Positions 47,232-58,704 are shown, counted from the stretch's first letter. The stretch: DNA of 64,000 nucleotides from Diphasiastrum complanatum (GCA_029204225.1 CM055093.1:20312595-20376594), one strand, 5' to 3'. The notes: generated by a model not told the origin, from the letters alone. Made by a program: numbers and translations.

Positions 47232-47320
47232 AAAATTGCAGTTGGCTTTGTCACAAACCAATGAGCATGGATCACAAAATTGCAGTTGGCCTTGTCACAA
47301 ATATAAATGAGCAGGAATTT
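47232..47320 (+). repeat. Two 44-bp direct repeats beside the hairpin
   Basis: AAAATTGCAGTTGGC begins at 47232 and again at 47276, each followed by a TTGTCACAAA segment. The first copy's TTTGTCACAAACCAATGAG pairs imperfectly with CATTGGTTTG at 47135, extending the palindrome outside the hairpin. Confidence 0.65.
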
Positions 47321-47692
47321 TATTAAGATGATCTTAAAATTTGGTTTATCTTGTATTGCTAATTTCAAGGGACTAGTTGCACTAGACTCAAATTCAACTA
47401 GTTTGTTTTATGTATTGCTGATCATTTCTAATTTTGTGTTCCATCCATTGTCAGCTGCAGAGTTGCACTGATGCAAATGGCGAGTACATGTTCTTCGTCT
47501 TTAGACGATGAGGTAGGACCATCACATTTTGTATCAGAGGCCTAGTTACACCAGAGAATACCATGCCCATGTACACGATGTAAGTATGCACTGCGATGAG
47601 AGTGAGGTGCCACTATATCACACGTTCGCATGTATGGCCATATTGAGAGAGAGTCATTATTTATGTATGGCCAAAGGCTACGCTGTGAAGGG

Positions 47693-47700
47693 TATAAAAA
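47693..47700 (+). promoter_or_regulatory. TATA box of gene copy 2
   Basis: TATAAAAA 70 nt upstream of the ATG at 47763, followed by a pyrimidine-rich leader (CCCTCTTTCTTGCTTTTC). Same position as in copy 1. Confidence 0.55.
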
Positions 47701-47762
47701 TTCTGCTTAATTCCCTCTTTCTTGCTTTTCATCATCGTTTTTGCTGGTGTCCACGATCATCG

Positions 47763-48518
47763 ATGGAGCGCCATTGTGCTGCTGCTTCCCGAATTGCAGC
47801 AGATGAACATCAACGCCGTGATGCAGCAATATATTCGTCGTACCTGCCTACCTACAGATCATGCTTCAGCAGCAGACCTCTAGTTACTTCGGCTCAAATT
47901 ATAGCTCCTAAGCATATGCACGCTGATCCCCCTCATGAAGACAGTCAACCTCAAACGACATTGCAGGTCATGAGACAGGAAGATGGAAACGATAATTTTT
48001 CTATGCTGGATCATGCCCCTCCGGATATCTGCAACTCGTGTAATCTCGTTCTGAAGTCCGATGAATCGGAGCAGCCCTACGTACATGCAGTGGCAAATGA
48101 CAACAGTTGCAAAGTTTTCTTTCAGCCCAACATACAGATGCCCAGTTCTGGATCAGCTACAGGCTACAAGTACTTGCACCTCAAGCCACGGCCATTTAGT
48201 GATCATTTCGAGCTACGAAGAACGAAATCGGCGTCTGGAATTTCTATCTCTATATCGAATTCCTCAGATATAGTCTTATTCAAGCGGGTCGAGGACATGC
48301 CGGGTAAGCCCAAATTATGCTCTATTGAAGAGCACCCGTGCCCGGAGAATGAATTCTCACAACCTTTGAAGAGAAATTATCCTGGTTTTTGTCTAAATAC
48401 TTGCATGGATGACGCCGAAAATGAGGCTGAGGAAACCGTGGCAACTAGGCAACACTTTGCTGACAAACTTTTCTGTTGTCTACCGGCCTTTGGTCGGAGA
48501 AAATACTCTAGACCCTAA
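47763..48518 (+). CDS. Unrecognised protein, copy 2 (251 aa)
   Basis: Same protein as 41295-42053 but lacking one Gln codon (SSDIVLFKRV instead of SSDIQVLFKRV). Comparing the two coding sequences base by base I find four substitutions, all silent third-position changes (Ser, Asp, Ala, Gly codons), plus this in-frame loss of three bases. The upstream open frame beginning at 47529 extends beyond the duplicated block and is unlikely to be coding. Its 3' flank carries the tandem duplication with R2 and R3. Whether one or both copies are expressed cannot be told from sequence. Confidence 0.6.
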   Translation: MERHCAAASRIAADEHQRRDAAIYSSYLPTYRSCFSSRPLVTSAQIIAPKHMHADPPHEDSQPQTTLQVMRQEDGNDNFSMLDHAPPDICNSCNLVLKSDESEQPYVHAVANDNSCKVFFQPNIQMPSSGSATGYKYLHLKPRPFSDHFELRRTKSASGISISISNSSDIVLFKRVEDMPGKPKLCSIEEHPCPENEFSQPLKRNYPGFCLNTCMDDAENEAEETVATRQHFADKLFCCLPAFGRRKYSRP

Positions 48519-48840
48519 TTCGGCAACCTCATGATAGAAGCTTGTGTCATGTATTCCAGGTTGCTTTGATCATCTTAATTTCCGTCTGCTGCCTATGTCG
48601 ACTACTCTGATGATGTAAAATTACATCAGTGTAATTACCATTTTTGTGATCTGATGACTCTAATTTGAAGAGGACCCTGGCTTTGTAGTGATGAGAAAAA
48701 CGCTTACCCAATTATCACTATCTTTCAGTGTGCTTCAGCTTTTTCTACTCGGAAACCTTCACAAATTTGAAAATTTTGGCAAAAGTATAATACATCACTG
48801 CAATTCCTACTGTCCTTTGAGTCTGCCCGAACGTTAGTTA

Positions 48841-51186
48841 CTCATGATCAGAAAACCTTGACAAAAATTTGAAAATTCTAGCAAAATTAAAGTAGAATGG
48901 TCGACTGCTTCAATTCTCACCATCCTTGAGTCTGCTTGAACTTGTTCTACTTAGAAATTACCTTTATAGATTTGAATATTTTAAAAAAGAGTTTCTCACT
49001 TTGCTTGAGTCTGCTTGAACTTGTTCTACTTAGAAATTACCTTTATAGATTTGAATATTTTAAAAAAGAGTTTCTCACTTTGCTTGAGTATGCTTGAACT
49101 TGTTCTACTTAGAAATTACCTTTATAGATTTGAATATTTTAAAAAAGAGTTTCTCACTTTCCTTGAGTCTGCTGGAACTTGTTCTACTTAGAAATTACCT
49201 TTATAGATTTGAAGATTTTAAAAAAGAGTTTAATATATTACTACAATTCTAACTATCCTTGAGTTTCCTTGAAATTTTCTAGTCAGAAACCTTGTGACAG
49301 GCAGATATGCTCAATATCCCTTCCCAGAATAATTTAGTTGGTTTGTAAGTATATTGTATTGTATTGATGATGCTCATGGTATTTATTTCCATAAAATAAT
49401 CCATGCACAAAGCGGAAACCATGATTTCCAAAGGAATGAAGTCCTTTGCTTGATTAAAATCACTTCAAACATATGAAGTGAAATGCCAACACAATCCCTT
49501 AGGTTTTTTCCACTAGATTGAAATATATGTACATTGTAAAGCCTAGCATTGAAGGCTTTTTGATCTTCCCCTCGACAAGTACTCTAAAGGAAAGGGCAAA
49601 AAGTTTGAGAGACTCTAGGCCTTACCCTTTGTAAGATTCGTGTGATTTTTTTCTATCTCTCTTTTACTTGGTGACCAACATCAATGCACTTCAACACTTC
49701 CCCACTTTTGTCTTAATGGCACTTGTTTTAAGCATTATAACAATTTATGAGAAATTTTTTGAGAAGCTTCTTGGCATAACATTTGCCCTTTTATGTAACT
49801 TTGTGAAACTCTAGGCTTTAGTTAGGCTCAAGTCAATCTAATTTTTTCTTTTTAATTTGTCGTGATACAATAAGCTATTGTGATGATTCGTTAAAAAATG
49901 ACATATCACTAATTTTGGGGTGAGCTTGAGCATTAGAATGAGTTGGTTTATTTCTCCAATTATTAATCGTTAGAAATACAGTCTTTGTTTTTTTTTTCTT
50001 GCTAGGATTCAAATGCGATGATCTACAAGCTCTTTCGAAGTTCTTCCTCTATATTGCAATTTTCCAATATCTGAATGAATGCAAGCGGTTGTATAGCCTC
50101 ATGATCAGAAAACCTTGACAAAAATTTGAAAATTCTAGCAAAATTAAAGTAGAATGGTTGACTGCTTCAATTCTCACCATCCTTGAGTCTGCTTGAACTT
50201 GTTCTACTTAGAAATTACCTTTATAGATTTGAATATTTTAAAAAAGAGTTTCTCACTTTCCTTGAGTCTGCTTGAACTTGTTCTAATTAGAAATTACCTT
50301 TATAGATTTGAAGATTTTAAAAAAGAGTTTAATATATTACTACAATTCCTTGAGTCTGCTTGAAATTTTCTAGTCAGAAACCTTGTGATAGGCAGATATG
50401 CTCAATATCCCTTCCCAAAATAATTTAGTTGGTTTGTAAGTATATTGTATTGTATTGATGATGCTCATGGTATTTATTTCCATAAAATAATCCATGCACA
50501 AAGCGGAAACCATGATTTCCGAAGGAATGAAGTCCTTTGCTTGACTAAAATCACTTCAAACATATGAAGTGAAATGCCAACACAATCCCTTAGGTTTTTT
50601 CCACTAGATTGAAATATATGTACACGGTAAAGCCTAGCATTGAAGGCTTTTTAGTCTTCCCCTTGACAAATACTCTAAAGGAAAGGGCAAAAAGTTTGAG
50701 AGACTCTTGTCCTTACCCTTTGTAAAATTCGTGTGATTTTTTTCTTTGTCTCTTTTACTTGGTGACCGACATCAATGCACTTCACCACTTCACCACTTTT
50801 GTCTTAATGGCACTTGTTTTAAGCATTATAACAATTCATGAGAAATTTTTTGAGAAGCTTCTTAGCATAACATTTGCCCTTTTATGTAACTTTGTGAAAC
50901 TCTAGGCTTTAGTTAGGCTCAAGTCAATCTAATTTTTTTTTTTAATTTGTCGTGATACAATAAGCTATTGTGATGATTCATTAAAAAATGACATATCACT
51001 AATTTTGGGGTGAGCTTGAGCATTAGAATGAGTTGGTTTATTTCTCCAATTATTAATCGTTAGAAATACAGTCTTTGTTTTGTCTTTTTGCTAGGATTCA
51101 AATGCGATGATCTACAAGCTCTTTCGAAGTTCTTCCTCTATATTGCAATTTTCCAATATCTGAATGAATTCAAGCGGTTGTACTGC
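48841..51186 (+). repeat. Tandem duplication, period 1257 bp
   Basis: CTCATGATCAGAAAACCTTG occurs at 48841 and 50098. Unit 1 is 48841-50097; unit 2 runs to about 51186 and is shorter because it holds two rather than four 79-bp repeats. Each unit contains one copy of repeat R. No gene is seen in either. Confidence 0.88.
48926..49241 (+). repeat. 79-bp tandem repeat, four units
   Basis: TTGAGTCTGCTTGAAC begins units at 48926, 49005, 49084 and 49163 (exact period 79), with a few substitutions. In the second half of the large duplication only two units occur (50183 and 50262). Confidence 0.9.
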
Positions 51187-51212
51187 CTCCCATTCACTTA
51201 TGCATGATGGAT
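49388..51212 (+). repeat. Dispersed repeat R, copies R2 and R3
   Basis: R2 is 49388-50096 and R3 is 50470-51212; both match R1 (5446-6183) over their whole length. All three contain CATATGAAGTGAAATGCCAA, CTAGGCTTTAGTT and the TTGCTAGGATTCAAATGCGA segment. R3 extends about as far as R1. Confidence 0.8.
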
Positions 51213-51739
51213 ATAATTATCTAAGAATAAAATATCCAAATGCCAGCTTCATTTTTCTCATTTTGAAAAATCACAAATTCAATTTTGGACTTAGGTCTTC
51301 TTGCCATAAGCTGAGCACCAAATTCTCAAATTTGTGTAGTTCTAGATTTAAAGTTCCATCAGTCTTATCAAATGTAACTAGGTGATAGGATCATAATAAC
51401 AAAATACAGTTACTTTTCTTATTGTCAAACTGTGACTTGAACCAGTATAGTTATTAGTTTTGCATTATTTTAACTAGTATGGTTGATTATTTTAGCTTGA
51501 GATACTACCATCTAAAGATTGGCATGTTCAACATAGGCAAATCCAATTGATGTAATGCTTTCATGTTGTAAACTGGCAATTGGAAAATTTATTTCTATTT
51601 TTTATTTTAAATGAGCTATGTTACATAATGGAAATGCTCTCATAATCATCTTCTAAAATCTCATAAAGCTTATTTAAGTGAAGGCACCCACCATGAATGC
51701 AAAAGACATTATTGATGTTTTACAATATATATTTTTCTA
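51213..51739. other. AT-rich spacer with no gene
   Basis: No ORF beyond 73 codons and no repeat copy recognised. Confidence 0.5.
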
Positions 51740-52962
51740 TTAATTCAAATACATTCTGGATATGCATGGTAGTTTAGGAAAGCTAAGGCATCCATCCTTG
51801 ACAAATTCAACCTTAAGATGTTGATTTGACATTACACCAACAGAAAGCAAACCCTTTTTGAGTCCAGGAACATAAAGCACATTAGGGATGTTCTTGATTT
51901 TACCATCAGGAAACTGCACAGCTACGTTGCCCACACCCTGTATTTGACATTCCTCTCCATTGGCTTGAGTGACCTTATCCCCATCATGGATTGGTGAGAA
52001 TTTCTCAAACCAATCACGTTTCTTGGTCATATGCCTTGTGCGCCTGAATCTATGAACCATTTGGCACCATCATCAACTTGGGATGCCAATGTCGATGAGA
52101 AGACACTTGTCTTGTCATCTTCTCCATCATCTTTGGCAATGTTGCCTTGTTGAGTCACTTTTCTCGCTTTTATGTCCGCTTTCTTCTTGTAACACTCGCG
52201 TGCCCAATGATCCGCTTTGTGGCAATAGTAACATTTGCCTTTCTTCTTCTTTTTCTCTTTTGATGACGACTCTCCCTCGTCATCATCATCCTTGGATTTC
52301 TTAGGAATCCTTTTCCATCCTTTTTGCTTGCCTTTAACAAGCAAGGCTTGATCCTCCTGTGGGGTTTGCCTTGACTTCACCACTTCGCGACACTGCTCTT
52401 ATTGCAACATGATTCCGTGGAAGTCTTCAAAAGTAGGCAATCTCTCCCTCGAAGCAATGCTGCTCACAAACATCTATAGCCCTTCCAAGACACTACTCAT
52501 TGTGGTATGTACCAATTCAATGTTCCTAATTGGTTCTCCAATAGCCACAAGTTGGTCTCTCAGCTCCTTTATCCTTGTGAAGAAAGATTCCACTGATTCA
52601 CTTTCTTCCATCCTTACTACGTTCAATCTCGACTTCAAGAACATGGCCCGAGCTGGATTGCAAGTTTAAAATTGCATTCTAAGAGCTTCCCAAGCTCCCC
52701 TAGCCGTCGTGGCATCACTTATATGAGTGATTACATGGTCTTTCACTGAAAGATTGATTAAGGACAATGCTCTCTACGCCTTTTTATCAAAGGCCCTCAT
52801 ATCACCTGGAGTGGTATTTGGTCGGATTTCAATACCTGCCACAATCTCCCATAACTCTTTCTCCATCAAAATGCTCTTCATTTTGAATTTCCAGATGTTG
52901 TAGTTAGAAGCCCCATCAAGTTTGCTTGCATCACCCAAAATTGCCTCATTGATGTTTGTCAT
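51740..52962 (-). pseudogene. Gag-protease relic of copia element D
   Basis: The Gag start at 52962 reads MTNINEAILGDASKLDGASN, then YNIWKFKMKSILMEKELWEI. Frameshifts and stops interrupt the centre. The zinc knuckle CYYCHKADHWAREC (about 52215) and protease WFIDSGA (about 52045) follow. A frameshift inside the protease continues as HMTKKRDWFEKFSPIHDGDK and VLYVPGLKKGLLSVGVMS to about 51760. Integrase and RT are absent. The Gag start (GxNYxIWKxKMKSxL) places it with elements like E rather than family A. Confidence 0.85.
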
Positions 52963-54207
52963 CTCCAAACTGCTTGAAACTCCACCTGTAGGCTATAAAG
53001 CGTATGCCGAAGCCAACCGTGATGTCAGAAATCACATATAATGACCTGCAATTTTTGGCTTACCAGGCCACCTGCCGCTCTATCGCCAAATTGAAAGCCA
53101 AACTAGCGTCGCTTTCCAAAATGCTTCTCTTCACCAACTCCCATCTACCTACCCAATGGAATGGTGAAATCACTTCTAGCGTGCTCCGAGCACTTTCTCC
53201 GTGGCAATCACTCTATTTTGGTGTACGTACTTGCAGGTACAATCAGGGTGCCCTTCGTTTGGAGGCTATGGCTTTTCGTTTGGCCAAAATAGGCTAAAGG
53301 AGGTAAAAATAAGGGCAATTTGGATTTTTTAGCTATTTCTTCAGTGTGAAGAAACTTCACCCTTCAAAAACTTGGGACCCAACAAGTTTTTTCAGTTTAA
53401 AAATTTTTAATGAAAAGAAGGCCTATTTTGCCTTTCAATTCTTCAAGACCCTTTCAAATCCCATCTACCGGTGATCCTCCATCCTATGGTCCATGTTCCT
53501 TCTTGAGAACTCCATCTTGACCATTGTCTTCGTTCCAACGATCTACAAGGAGGTCGTGCATTTAGAGCTTCAGTTTAAAACACTAAACACCTATTTACAC
53601 TAAATGCTAGAATGGGTGAGGGCGCGCAAGGTCTGTCCGTGGCCTCTCTCTGCCATCGCCTCTCTCCACGACTATGGTGATTATGAACCCACAACTAACC
53701 CTTCAAGCTCTCCTCCAACTCTCCACGGTAGTCAGCTGCCTTCTGAAATTATCTTCCCAGCACTAGGGCGCCCTCCATCATGCACTTACAGTGCCAGAAA
53801 TGATCTCCTACAACCAAATATCCACATTTTTATGGCTGTAAACCCTAGTCATGAGGAAGAAGAAAGACTTCTTGAGCTATGCTCAGGTTTTCTCTAAGCC
53901 ACTTTTTGTAGTCTTCTACTTCACTCAGGTCGCCCTACAATCAGCCATCACCTCCTTCAAACATATCTTCAAACGGTGTTCGATTGGATTCAAACCAATC
54001 ACACATGCCAAGCAACCCTTCAGAAGATTTTCTAGCTTCACTTTTTGCTTGCCCTCTGATTCAGCTGACAATCCCCTGCTTTTGAATCTTATTATAGTTT
54101 TGAGCTATTCCACGAATCTCCACAGACTCGGTTTTGTGCTTCCTAGCCCACAAACCATTGTGAATTCGTAGCTCTCTGTTCTTGTCCGGTGATTCAAGCC
54201 ACCAAGG
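52963..54207 (-). other. Leader of element D
   Basis: Between the primer site (54208-54220) and the gag ATG. Non-coding with short frames. Features such as AATGAAAAGAAGG and GTAAACCCTAGTC recall the GC-richer blocks at 6184 and 28713, so those may be leaders of related elements. Confidence 0.55.
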
Positions 54208-54220
54208 GGCTTTGATACCA
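54208..54220 (-). promoter_or_regulatory. Primer-binding site of D
   Basis: Reads TGGTATCAAAGCC on the minus strand, as in element E (TGGTATCAAAGCTC). The sequence beyond it (54221 onward) should be the LTR end; it reads ...CTTAACT rather than the expected CA. Confidence 0.7.
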
Positions 54221-54460
54221 AGTTAAGAAACACATTTTAAACACCCGACCAGATCAATCACCACAGCACAACGTCAAGTGCAACAGAATTGCTCTCAACA
54301 AACTGTATATTCAACTGATAAGTAAGTACAAATATAAGTTGCTTAAAAGCAGTCAAAGGGCTCGTAAAAGAAAGATGGCCCGATAACTCTAGAACTAAGC
54401 ACACGTGGTGCCATCGAAATAAGAAAGCACTGTATAAGTTGATCATTGCTATTTTAACTC
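54221..54460 (-). repeat. LTR fragment of D, cut by element B
   Basis: 240 bp lying between the D primer site and the broken RNase H end of B. It has no match elsewhere in the window, so LTR identity is inferred from position alone. Confidence 0.4.
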
Positions 54461-56540
54461 TTTGTACTCGACCTCACATGAAGAGAGAGATATAGTATCT
54501 TGCTTTTTGGAAAGCCAAGATATTAGATTGCCTCCAAGAAAGATAGTGTATGCACTAATAGACTTTCGATCCATCTTGTCACTTGCAAACTCCGAATCCG
54601 AGTAGCCAACAATGGATAGATCTTCACTTTTATAAAGTAGACCATAATCACAAGATGAAGATACATATCTTAGAATCCTCTTGGCCATCTCCCAATGATG
54701 GATCTTAGGATCTTGCATAAATTCACTCAATTTGTGCACACAAAAACTAAGATCGGGCCTAATAATGGTAAGCCAAATCAAGGAGCCTACAAGACTCCTA
54801 AAAAGTGTGATGTCCTCAAAGGATCTTTCATCACCTTTATTAGGATCTTTTACAATTTGCTCCATTGGAGTATCTATGCTCTTAGAATTTTCCATATGGA
54901 ATTTTTTCAACATAGAGTGAGCATATCTAGATTGGCATATAAAGACATGATATTCATAAAATTCAATTTTTAGGCCTAGGATGTAATGTATCTCTCCTAG
55001 ATCTTGCATTTTAAACTCACATCCAAGTGTTGGTACAACTTCCACAAAGAATAATGTCATCAACATAAATTGGAAGAATGACAATATTGTTATCAACAAA
55101 CTTTAGATACATAAAAGGATCGTAGTCACTAAGAGTAAATCCTAGTGAGATAAGAAAAGAATTAAGTCTTGAATACCATGATCTTGGTGCTTGCTTGAGT
55201 CCACAAAGACTTTTGAAGAGCAAGCACACTTTGGACTTATCCTTGATGAATCCTTGAGGTTGTTCCATATAGATCTTCTCCTCAAGATAACCATTCAGAA
55301 AACCATTGGATACATCTAATTGGAACACCTTCCACTTAAAGAAACAAGCAAGAGAAATAAGAATTCTTATTGTCACCATCTTTGCAACGGGTGCAAAGGT
55401 CTCCTCATAATCAAGGCCATGGATTTTAGCAAATCCTTTGGCACATAATCTTGCTTTATACTTGTTGATGGTGCCATCATGATTGAACTTGATCCGAAAT
55501 ACCCACTTGCAACCAATCACATGCTTGTTGGAAGGAGGATCCACAAGCTCCCAAGTATTATTGGTGATCAATGCATCATACTCTTGCTTCATGGCATCAT
55601 ACCACTCCTTGGTATTGAGTGCCTCTTGTACATTCTTTGGCTCTTCATGAGAGACATAAAAAACATAATTAGTGGAATCAAGATCCACTTGTTTGCCTTT
55701 GTCAACATATGAGAGCCTCTTAGGCTCGGATCTATCTCTCATGGATCTTCTTGGTGAGAAAATCTGAGGAGAGTCTTCTTCAAATCTCGACCCCATCACA
55801 TCATAATTGTCTTCAAAATTAATAATAGGTGATGCATCCATAGACTTCTTGATCTTGGCCTCTTAAAAAGATGAATGTTCACAAAAATCATGAAATTTAT
55901 TGGAGATATATTCACCACCTCCATCACATCTAAGAGCTTTAATCTTGAATGAGAATTGCTTCTCTGCATAAGCTTTGAAAATAAGGAAATGATCAAACAC
56001 CATAGATTTAGAAGCAAGAAGATATATCCAAGTGAATCTTGTGAAATCATCAATAAAAGTAACAAAACAAGTGGCTCCTCCCTTGCTTATAGTTGATGAG
56101 AAATGCACATCCGAGTGGATTAACTCCAAAGAATGCTTACTTTTGATAGAAGATCTTGTAAATGGCGTTTTGTGAGATTTAGCAATAGCACAAGCCTCAC
56201 AAGGCTTGATCTTCTTGGAGAATGACTTTGGCAAGCCAATAGCTTTGGCCTCTTTGATCATAGAGAGCATGGATTTGTAGTTTAGATGTCCCAACCTCCT
56301 ATGCCATAATTCCTCCATAGAGAGCTTGTTCACAAGAGCAACATTACAAGCATTCACATACTCCCTCTTTTTGTATTTTTGAACCTCTTGAAGAACTTGT
56401 GGTTCTTCTTCAAGGCCAAGAACTATGTCCATCATGTCTTGAAGGATCAAGATGGACTCCATCCTCATTTTCCAAATTGAATAGTTTGAAGTGGACAATC
56501 TTTCACTTGGTTCCAACAAGGATGAACCCATTGAAGACAT
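54461..56540 (-). pseudogene. Gag-Pol of element B with two internal deletions
   Basis: ATG at 56540 (MSSMGSSLLEPSERLSTSNY). After KYKKR (about 56365) Gag jumps to EYVNACNVALVN, so most of Gag, the zinc knuckle and the protease are lost. Integrase (LWHRRLGHLNYKSM; RCDGGGEYISNKFHDFC) then jumps at about 55875 to the segment before RT, with a TAA right after. The pre-RT linker and RT are open from 55841 (SPRRSMRDRSEPKRLSYVDK; IYVDDIILCG at about 55060). A further deletion near 55025 shifts frame, and RNase H (SWLSKKQDTISLSSCEVEYK) ends at the truncation. Each lesion is read by comparison with copy C. Confidence 0.9.
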
Positions 56541-57282
56541 TTGAAGTGAAGAAAACTCAAAGGATGAACAATAAATGTTTCTACACACTCTCAATAGGAT
56601 CCAATAATGGAGTACTATCGCCTCCTATGAAAGATCTTGCAACTATTTGTGAATTGATTCTCACTAGCTACACAAATCTCTCTAAAACAAGATCTATTTC
56701 ACATCAAATGATGGAGTATGGGCAAAGTTAGGATCAAACACTCTTAGCACGTGTGAAGTACACTAAGAAATCAAATTTTACTCAAATACAATGATATTGC
56801 ATGAAACAAAATGGCTAAGATCTCAAAACAGTGCCTAGATCACATATAGATGAGATTCGTAAGCATTCAACTGTCATTTTGGATCAACCAAGCAATCTCT
56901 TGACCAAACCAAATGTGTCTACCCAGGTCTAGGTGCCCTACCTAACCCTCTTAAAAAGCTTATAGCTTTTGATTGGCTCAACCAAATGGAATGAAACTGA
57001 TTGCATCAGAAACTAGACAAAAATAGCTTCAAAACAAGCTATCAGCAAGATAAATGGATCAAGCATGAGAAAGAACTCCCAAACTGAAGTTGGATGTTCC
57101 TCACATGTGTCTGAGCACCTCATTCTATAGAGTACCAAGTCAAACCCAATCAATGTCCTTTTGATCTCTTTTGATCCAAAATTGGACAAGATAGCTAGGA
57201 AAATGGATCTTGACAATTTCTAGCTCAAGATTGATGAATAGTTTTCACTTAAATGAATCAAAATTCATGGTAACCTTAGGTA

Positions 57283-57295
57283 GGCTCTGATACCA
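57283..57295 (-). promoter_or_regulatory. Primer-binding site of B
   Basis: TGGTATCAGAGCC on the minus strand, adjoining the LTR at 57296. Confidence 0.9.
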
Positions 57296-57949
57296 TGTTG
57301 ATTTCACACGTGTGGACTGTCCACAACATTTACTTGTGATCTCCTAAGGTGTGTAGATGCACCAAGATCAAGACTAGATTGAGATTCAAGATCAATCTTG
57401 AATCCTATGGCAAAAACACACTACTACATGCATTCAATCACTTCCAACTCTCACTCACACGTGTGGGAAGTATTCAAAAATTATTCTAAGTACGAAAGCT
57501 GCTCTCCTAGGGTAGAGAGAGAAAATCATCATGAGCTCTCGGGTAGAGAGAGAAAGCTAGAAATCCAATAACACTCAAAATCCACTCAATCTCCAAATCA
57601 ATTAGATCCAAATGAGGAGTACAATGATACTAGTAGATCCACGAGCTACCACTATGCTTAACTATGATTGGACCACACTTTGCCACCTCTTAATCCTATT
57701 GGACCATTGATCCATGCACCTCTTAATTCTATTGGACCATTTTCAAGCAAACCTCAAATTCTTATTGGACCTCACATGGTTCCACCTCTAAATCCTATTG
57801 GACCTCTTAGAATTCATCAAACAAAAGCATTACACTTGTCTACACTCTAATTGGCACGACTTTAGCCTCTTACTCTATTTTGGCTCAATAGTGGCATTAC
57901 AAGTGGAAATGGATAATTTGCCATCTATGCCAAATTTGTTCCTATCAAC
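57296..57949 (-). repeat. 5' LTR of B, interrupted after 654 bp
   Basis: Same LTR as in A and C (737 bp) but it stops at CCTATCAAC, where the complete LTR of C starts. In C that sequence continues ATCCTACACC. CCAAT motifs (as ATTGG) at 57667, 57698, 57731, 57764 and 57797 keep the 31/33/33/33 spacing. Confidence 0.9.
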
Positions 57950-58686
57950 TGTTGATTTTCACACGTGTGGACTGTCCACTACATGTACTTGTGATCTCCT
58001 AAGGTGTGTAGATGCACCAAGATCAAAACTAGATTGAGATTCAAGATCAATCTTGAATCCTGTGGCAAAAACACACTACTACATGCATTCAATTACTTCC
58101 AACTCTCACTCACACGTGTGGGAAGTATTCAAAAAAAAATCTAAGTAAAAACAAGCTGCTCTCCTCGGGTAGAGAGAGAAAATGCATCAAGAGCTCTCGG
58201 GTAGAGAGAGAAAGCTAGAAATCCAAAAACTCACAAAATCCATGAAATCACCAAATTAATTGATTTCAAAATGAGGAGTACAATGATACTAGTAGGTCCA
58301 CGAGCTACCACTATGCTTAACTATGATTGGACCACATTATGTTACCTCTTGATCCTATTGGATCATTGATCTATGCACCTCTTAATTCTATTGGACTATA
58401 TTCAAGCACACCTCAATTTCCTATTGGACCTCACAAGGTTCCACCTCTATATTCTATTGGACATCTTGGAATTCATCAAACAAAAACTTTACACTTGTCT
58501 ACACTCTAATTAGCAAGTGTTTAGCCTCTTACTCTATTTTGGCTCAATAGTGGCATTACAAGTGGAAATGTATAATTTGCCATCTATGCTAAATTTATTC
58601 CTATCAACATCCTACACCTAGATGCTTGATGTAAAAAACATAAGACCCCTATATCTAACATAGATAATCTTTTTCAATTCTTCACA
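57950..58686 (-). repeat. 3' LTR of C (737 bp, complete)
   Basis: On the plus strand it starts TGTTGATTTTCACACGTGTG and ends TTCTTCACA. ATTGG motifs at 58326, 58357, 58390, 58423 and 58456 (31, 33, 33, 33). CACACGTGTG lies near both the end adjoining 57950 and about 160 bp inside. Confidence 0.93.
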
Positions 58687-58694
58687 CTCCTCCT
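58687..58694 (-). promoter_or_regulatory. Polypurine tract of C
   Basis: AGGAGGAG on the minus strand directly before the 3' LTR, identical to that of A. Confidence 0.85.
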
Positions 58695-58704
58695 AAAAAA
58701 TTAT

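Larger units (their letters stand above)
47671..48994 (+). repeat. Inverted duplication, right arm
   Basis: Partner of 40828-42145; the spacer between arms is about 5.5 kb. The right end runs into the 79-bp tandem repeats. Confidence 0.92.
54461..57949 (-). mobile_element. Ty1/copia element B (family A), deleted and truncated
   Basis: Minus-strand element with 5' LTR (57296-57949), primer site (57283-57295), leader and a shortened gag-pol that stops inside RNase H at about 54461, where D sequence begins. Its 3' LTR is absent. The outer part of its 5' LTR is missing because element C begins at 57950. Confidence 0.88.

Noticed and set aside
47529-47762. N-terminal extension of gene copy 2
   Set aside because: The extension lies largely upstream of the duplicated block and of the TATA box, and is not shared with copy 1.
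48926-49241. Regular 79-bp repeats as a possible CRISPR-like array
   Set aside because: The repeats are directly adjacent without unique spacers, and the context is a plant genome; this is an ordinary tandem repeat.
57296-58686. The two adjoining LTRs as a pair of solo LTRs or a one-LTR circle insertion
   Set aside because: Each LTR is attached to its own internal domain (B to the left via its primer site, C to the right via its purine tract), and the first LTR is incomplete, which fits nested insertion better.
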